Assembly (NCBI GenBank): GCA_036745875.1
Contig: DAIOFH010000156.1
Span: forward strand, 1-8,627
Reading direction: 5' to 3'
DNA: 8,627 bases
DNA from: DAIOFH01 sp036745875
GTDB taxonomy: Bacteria; Planctomycetota; SZUA-567
Position 1 is the stretch's first letter. Every line of letters begins with the position of its first letter. The position numbers were made by a program, and so were the translations under genes. Shown in pieces: positions 4,812-8,627 of this stretch. The notes beneath the pieces were generated by a model. It made no database searches. It was not told the DNA's origin and saw nothing but the letters and a program-made list of their open reading frames with translations.

Positions 4812-6524
4812 ATGGCCAGTATCTACGAACGCTACCGTAACGTTGATTACCAACTCCCCAAAACCTACCTGTCCTGGGATCTGTTTGGCGCAGGCCTGGA
4901 AAACCTCGGTCGCGACGGCAAACCTGTCGAACTGCCCCTCCGGGACCCGAACCCCGACGAAGTCTTGCTCCGCGTCGATGCCCTCGGCCTGTGCTTCTCC
5001 GACACCAAACTGATCTGGGCCGGCCCGAACCACCCACGCATCGAAGGCCGCGACCTCGCCAAGGACCCCACCGTCGCCGGCCACGAAGCAGCCCTCACCG
5101 TCGTCAAGGTCGGCTCGGAATGGAAAAACAAGTTCTCCGTCGGCGAACGCTACATCATCCAGGCCGATATAAAAATCGGCGGCATCCAGAAGGCTTTCGG
5201 TTATGTCCAGCGCGGCGCGATGGCCCAGTACGCCTACGCCGGACCGTGGGTGCTCAACGGCGACGGCGTCTGCTACCTCATTCCCATGAAGGACACCACC
5301 GGCTATGTCGAGGCCGCACTGGTCGAACCCTGGGCCTGCGTCGAAGCAGCCTATGAACTGAAGGAACGCGTCAACCCCGTATCCGGCGGCAAGGCGCTTG
5401 TCGTCTTTGCGCAGGCGGATGCCAAGGCTGATTTTTCCGGCGTCTACCAGAGCGCTCCCGCCTCGGTGGTTGTCCTCGGCCACAATGGCCAGGACCTTTC
5501 CGTCTTCGGCGTCAAACCCGAAATCGGCGGCGCAGCCACTCCGGAAGCCGTCGCGGCCGCGGCCAAGGCTGCCGGCGGCTTCAACGACATCTTCCTGGTC
5601 GGCAATCCCTCCGCCGCCCTCACCGAAGCCTGCGACGTCGCCCTCGCCGAATCCGGCATCCTCTGCTTCCTCGCTTCTGGGGAAATCGGCGAGAAGGCCG
5701 CGATCGATATCGGACGCGCCCATTATCACCTCACCCGCTATGTCGGCACCCGCGAAGCGGCTGCGAAAAAAGCCTATGGCCAGAACGTCCGCACCGACCT
5801 CGTCCCCGGCGGCCGCGCCTGGATGGTCGGCGCCGCCGGCCCGATGGGCCAGATGCATGTCCAGCGCGCGCTGGAACTCGCCAATCCCCCGAAGACATTG
5901 TTCTGCACCGACCTTTCGGAAGAACGCCTCCAGTACATGATCGCCAGGCTCAAACACCTTGCCGAAAAGAAGGGCATCGAATTCATCTGCCTGAATGTCG
6001 GCGGCATGACCGACCTTGACGAACGCATCAACAAGGCCACGGCCGACAAGGGTTTTGACGACATTTATGTCCACGCGCCCGTCCCGCCGCTCGTCGAGCA
6101 CGCTGCCGGCTTCCTTGGCGACCTGTCGATCCTCAATGTTTTCGCCGGCGTCGGCATAGGCACCAAGGCGAAATTGAGCCCCGACATTTTCTGCAAGCAG
6201 CACACCCGCCTCATCGGGTCGTCAGGCTCGTCCATGGACGATATCGTGAACACGCTGAAGAAAATGGAAGCGGGCAACCTCGCCACCCGCATGAGCATGG
6301 CGGCCCTCGGCGGCATCGAGGCCACCTGGGCCGGCATCAAGGGCGTGAAGGAAAACCGTTTCCCCGGCAAGACCGTCATTTTCCCGCAGATCAACAACCT
6401 CGAACTGATGGCGCTGGACCGCATCGCCGACATCTGCAAGGAAGCGGCCGGAAAGCTCGAACCCGGCTGCGTGTGGACAAACGAGGCGGAAAAAATATTC
6501 CTCGATAAGATGTTGAAAATCTGA
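4812..6524 (+). CDS. Zinc-type medium-chain dehydrogenase (sorbitol/sorbose-phosphate type) with duplicated Rossmann region
   Basis: The protein is 570 aa, against about 340-410 for typical members. The start ATG 4812 follows GGAGGA (4801-4806) by 5 nt. The N-terminal GroES-like domain (about 1-185) carries the catalytic zinc set C61 (LCFSD), H91-E92 (AGHEA) and E172 (LVEPWACV), as in polyol dehydrogenases. The four-Cys structural-zinc loop is absent. A canonical cofactor site, VGAAGPMGQ (339-347), lies in a second Rossmann unit (about 333-470). Asp367 at the end of the next strand favours NAD over NADP. Between these lies an extra 140-residue block (about 191-330) that resembles the second Rossmann unit but lacks its glycine loop. 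The tail 471-570 completes the catalytic domain. Likely oxidises or reduces a polyol, sugar phosphate or other secondary alcohol; the substrate is unknown. It appears to be a single-gene transcription unit ending at the hairpin after its stop. Confidence 0.85.
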   Translation: MASIYERYRNVDYQLPKTYLSWDLFGAGLENLGRDGKPVELPLRDPNPDEVLLRVDALGLCFSDTKLIWAGPNHPRIEGRDLAKDPTVAGHEAALTVVKVGSEWKNKFSVGERYIIQADIKIGGIQKAFGYVQRGAMAQYAYAGPWVLNGDGVCYLIPMKDTTGYVEAALVEPWACVEAAYELKERVNPVSGGKALVVFAQADAKADFSGVYQSAPASVVVLGHNGQDLSVFGVKPEIGGAATPEAVAAAAKAAGGFNDIFLVGNPSAALTEACDVALAESGILCFLASGEIGEKAAIDIGRAHYHLTRYVGTREAAAKKAYGQNVRTDLVPGGRAWMVGAAGPMGQMHVQRALELANPPKTLFCTDLSEERLQYMIARLKHLAEKKGIEFICLNVGGMTDLDERINKATADKGFDDIYVHAPVPPLVEHAAGFLGDLSILNVFAGVGIGTKAKLSPDIFCKQHTRLIGSSGSSMDDIVNTLKKMEAGNLATRMSMAALGGIEATWAGIKGVKENRFPGKTVIFPQINNLELMALDRIADICKEAAGKLEPGCVWTNEAEKIFLDKMLKI

Positions 6525-6529
6525 TAAAT

Positions 6530-6559
6530 TTGTTTTTTATCGCTGTTTTATGTTATAAT
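6530..6559 (+). promoter_or_regulatory. Candidate argS promoter overlapping the upstream terminator
   Basis: TTGTTT (6530-6535) and a perfect TATAAT (6554-6559) are 18 bp apart in an AT-rich stretch right after the dehydrogenase stop. The predicted start near 6566 falls inside the left arm of the terminator hairpin. The -35 matches only three bases. The leader to argS would be about 155 nt. Confidence 0.4.
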
Positions 6560-6590
6560 GGCCATTCACTACTCTGAATGGCCATTTTGC
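6557..6590 (+). terminator. Hairpin terminator after the dehydrogenase gene
   Basis: A perfect 12-bp inverted repeat, AATGGCCATTCA (6557-6568) and TGAATGGCCATT (6575-6586), has a 6-nt loop, CTACTC. The stem's own final TT plus the following TT make a short U-run before GC. Its position 33 bp after the stop codon fits an intrinsic terminator, and its palindromic nature could allow weak action in both directions. The short U-tract is the main weakness. Confidence 0.6.
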
Positions 6591-6636
6591 TGGGCACTTT
6601 TCAAAAATGACCACTGAACAAAATACGCACGGATTG

Positions 6637-6690
6637 CCTCTCCCTTGAAGGGGGAGGGATAGGGTGAGGGTGGCGAATACAGCCCTCGCC
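6637..6690. repeat. G-rich palindromic intergenic repeat (REP-like)
   Basis: CCTCTCCCTT (6637-6646) pairs with AAGGGGGAGG (6648-6657) apart from one G-T wobble. It is followed by GATAGGGTGAGGGTGG and a second pairing, GGCGA (6672-6676) with TCGCC (6686-6690). From general knowledge, intergenic repeats combining CCCTCTCC-type palindromes with a TAGGGTGAGGG tail are dispersed in many bacterial genomes; I cannot count copies here. It lies in the predicted 5' leader of argS, so it could influence the leader structure. Confidence 0.55.
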
Positions 6691-6721
6691 GCTCTCAATA
6701 TGATGAAAGGCACCATACACC

Positions 6722-8470
6722 ATGCCCTGGTACAAACGTCTAGCTGCGGAAACGCTCGCCCCCCTACTGGAAATGGATGCGGCTGAAGTTGAAAAACAGT
6801 TGGTCAAGCCGCCGAAGCCGGAGATGGGCGATATCGGCTTCCCCTGCTTCAGCCTGGCGAAGAAGCTGAAAGCCGCGCCGCCGAAGATTGCCGAAGATCT
6901 GGCCTCCAAGATCATCTGCCCCCCTGGAGGCGTCTTTGAAAGCGCCCGCGCGGTCGGCCCCTATATGAACTTCGTCCTCTCCGCGGCAATCCTCGCTGAA
7001 AAGACCGCCGGCATCGCCGTTTCCGAACCGCGCCGCTGGGGGCGCTCGGACGATGGCTCGGGGAAGACGGTTGTTATCGACTTTTCCAGCCCGAACATCG
7101 CCAAGCCCCTCGGCGTCCATCATATCAGGAGCACCATGATCGGCGCGGCGTTGACGCGCATCTACCGCGCGCGCGGCTGGAATGTAGTCGAAATGAACTA
7201 TCTCGGCGATTGGGGCACCACCTTCGGCCAGTTGATGGTCGCCTACAAGCAGAAGGAACGGGAAAATCCGGACCAGGCGGTGGACGTGCACTCCCTGCTG
7301 CAGCTTTACCTCAAGTTCCACTCGGCGGCGGACGAGGACGAAAGCCTCGAGGATGAGGCGCGGGCCTGGTTCAAGCGCCTTGAGGACGGCGACCCGGAAG
7401 CGGTGCGGCTGTGGAAAATATTCCGCGAGGAAAGCCTCAAGGATTTGAAAAAGCTCTATGCCCGGATGAACGTGCATTTCCCCGACGAAGCATACAAGGG
7501 CGAAGCGTTCTACAACGACCGCATGGAAGCGACTATAGAACGCATAAAGGCCAAGGGACTCCTCAAGGACAGCCAGGGCGCGCAGGTCGTCGATCTGGAA
7601 GAGTACGGGATGCCTCCCTGCATCATCCGGAAGTCGGACGGCGCGACGATCTACGCCACCCGCGACCTGGCGAGCGCCGAATACCGCCACGACACGTACA
7701 AATTCGACCAGTCCCTCTATGTCGTCGCCAACCAGCAGGAGCTGCATTTCCGTCAGATCTTCAAGGTGTTGGAATTAATGGGCTACGAATGGGCGAAGGA
7801 TTGCGTCCATGTCAAGTTCGGCATGCTGTCTTTCGGGCCCGGCGTTTTTGGGGAAGAGGCCGCCACCGGCTCGACCCGCAAGGGGAAGGTGATTTTCCTC
7901 GAGGAAGTACTGGACCGCGCGGTCGAAAAGGCCCGCGAACTCATCTCGGAAAACGCCAGGGGGGACGAGGTCAAAGACAACATCGATATCCTTTCGCAAC
8001 AGGTCGGCGTCGGCGCGGTCGTCTTCTCGGAATTCACCCAGCGCAGGATGAAAGACGTGTCGTTTACCTGGGAAAAAGCCCTGAACCTGCACGGCGACTC
8101 CGGCCCGTATCTTCAATATACCCATGCGAGGCTGTCGTCGGTGCTGCGCAAATACGGGAAAACCCTGACTTCCGCACCAGAATGGAACCGCCTGGGAACG
8201 CAGTTCGAAAAAGACGTCCTGATGAAATTGTCCGAATACTCGAGCGCGTTGTCGCTGGCGGTGGCGGAAAACGAACCAAGCCTTGTCGCGACGTATCTAC
8301 TGGAGTTATCGGCCGACTTCAACCGCCTCTTCACGGACAAGGAAAACCACCGCCTCATTTCCGAGGACGAGGATCTGACTTCCGCGCGAATGGCGCTGGT
8401 CGAAGCGGTCCGCCTGACGATTGCCGACGGCCTGGCGCTACTCGGCCTCGCCGCCCCCGATGCGATGTAA
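6722..8470 (+). CDS. argS: Arginyl-tRNA synthetase
   Basis: The protein is 582 aa, the usual bacterial length. It charges tRNA-Arg with arginine in the cytoplasm. The N-terminal additional domain recognising the tRNA D-loop spans about 1-90 (GDIGFPCFSLAKKL at 36-49). The class I catalytic core has SSPNIAKP (122-129) followed by the HIGH-equivalent GVHHIRST (131-138), then YLGDWGTTFGQ (160-170) and the segment ATIYATRDLA (308-317). The KMSKS-equivalent is STRKGKV (384-390). The C-terminal DALR-type anticodon-binding domain starts near 455 (LHGDSGPYLQYTHAR) and the chain ends with LALLGLAAPDAM, typical of ArgRS. The HIGH-equivalent is atypical: GVHH rather than HVGH. ATG 6722 is the first plausible start; AAAGG (6706-6710) lies 11 nt upstream, slightly far, so initiation may be modest. 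Probably a single-gene unit. Confidence 0.95.
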   Translation: MPWYKRLAAETLAPLLEMDAAEVEKQLVKPPKPEMGDIGFPCFSLAKKLKAAPPKIAEDLASKIICPPGGVFESARAVGPYMNFVLSAAILAEKTAGIAVSEPRRWGRSDDGSGKTVVIDFSSPNIAKPLGVHHIRSTMIGAALTRIYRARGWNVVEMNYLGDWGTTFGQLMVAYKQKERENPDQAVDVHSLLQLYLKFHSAADEDESLEDEARAWFKRLEDGDPEAVRLWKIFREESLKDLKKLYARMNVHFPDEAYKGEAFYNDRMEATIERIKAKGLLKDSQGAQVVDLEEYGMPPCIIRKSDGATIYATRDLASAEYRHDTYKFDQSLYVVANQQELHFRQIFKVLELMGYEWAKDCVHVKFGMLSFGPGVFGEEAATGSTRKGKVIFLEEVLDRAVEKARELISENARGDEVKDNIDILSQQVGVGAVVFSEFTQRRMKDVSFTWEKALNLHGDSGPYLQYTHARLSSVLRKYGKTLTSAPEWNRLGTQFEKDVLMKLSEYSSALSLAVAENEPSLVATYLLELSADFNRLFTDKENHRLISEDEDLTSARMALVEAVRLTIADGLALLGLAAPDAM

Positions 8471-8506
8471 GTGTAAGGACGTGTTTTGGCGATTTGCGAA
8501 AAAACA

Positions 8507-8535
8507 TTGACACGACAGCTGAATCTGACTACCAT
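8507..8535 (+). promoter_or_regulatory. Promoter of tRNA-Gly
   Basis: A perfect TTGACA (8507-8512) and TACCAT (8530-8535, four of six) are exactly 17 bp apart, in the gap between argS and the tRNA. The predicted start near 8542 gives a leader of about 33 nt. No intrinsic terminator for argS is visible in the 36 bp before it, so argS transcripts may run into the tRNA. Confidence 0.65.
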
Positions 8536-8574
8536 GTTCCCTCCCGGTAACAGACAGCAATAAAAAACGCTCAT

Positions 8575-8627
8575 GCGGGCGTAGCTCAGTGGCTAGAGCA
8601 CCACCTTGCCAAGGTGGGGGTCGAGGG
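8575..8627 (+). tRNA. tRNA-Gly (anticodon GCC), truncated by window end
   Basis: The first 53 nt of a tRNA are present: acceptor strand GCGGGCG (8575-8581), TA, D stem GCTC/GAGC, and anticodon stem CCACC/GGTGG around loop TTGCCAA. The anticodon is GCC (8608-8610), decoding glycine GGC/GGU. The variable region and the start of the T stem (GAGGG) are visible; the T loop and acceptor 3' strand lie beyond the window. Confidence 0.93.

Overview
The window is 8.6 kb of dense, GC-rich bacterial chromosome with five convincing protein genes plus one small one, all on the + strand. A complete tRNA-Pro(UGG) on the - strand opens it and a truncated tRNA-Gly(GCC) on the + strand closes it. Bacterial promoter and Shine-Dalgarno motifs are clear. 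The taxon cannot be fixed from the sequence. An acyl-CoA dehydratase-type iron-sulfur protein hints at an anaerobe or facultative anaerobe. A member of the Planctomycetota/Verrucomicrobiota/Lentisphaerota group or a deltaproteobacterium-like lineage would fit, but this is a low-confidence guess.

Layout. (1) 38-155: tRNA-Pro(UGG) with encoded CCA and its own promoter, read leftward. (2) 169-345: a 177-bp MITE-like element whose inverted ends are built from tandem 7-bp AATTGAT units. (3) 355-2406: a promoter, a polytopic membrane protein carrying a spermidine-synthase-like domain, and a small membrane protein 3 bp downstream. (4) 2407-2671: a non-coding spacer with a strong GC-rich hairpin. (5) 2672-4696: a two-gene unit, an OleD-like NAD(P)-dependent 3-oxoacyl/3beta-HSD-type reductase and, 6 bp later, a lone HgdB/BcrC-type 2-hydroxyacyl-CoA dehydratase-family subunit. 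(6) 4812-6524: an oversized zinc-type medium-chain dehydrogenase with an apparent internal duplication of its Rossmann domain, followed by a hairpin terminator that overlaps a candidate promoter. (7) 6637-6690: a G-rich palindromic intergenic repeat. (8) 6722-8470: argS, arginyl-tRNA synthetase. (9) 8507 to the end: a near-consensus promoter and the first 53 nt of tRNA-Gly(GCC).

How it fits together. argS and the two tRNAs are translation housekeeping. The reductase and the dehydratase-type protein are probably co-transcribed and may act on a common acyl or keto substrate, but the usual partners of both families (OleA/B/C; a second dehydratase subunit and an ATP-dependent activator) are not in the window. 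No phage, CRISPR or classical defence genes are seen. The most unusual items are the double-Rossmann dehydrogenase, the heptamer-ended element, and the orphan dehydratase subunit paired with an OleD-like reductase.
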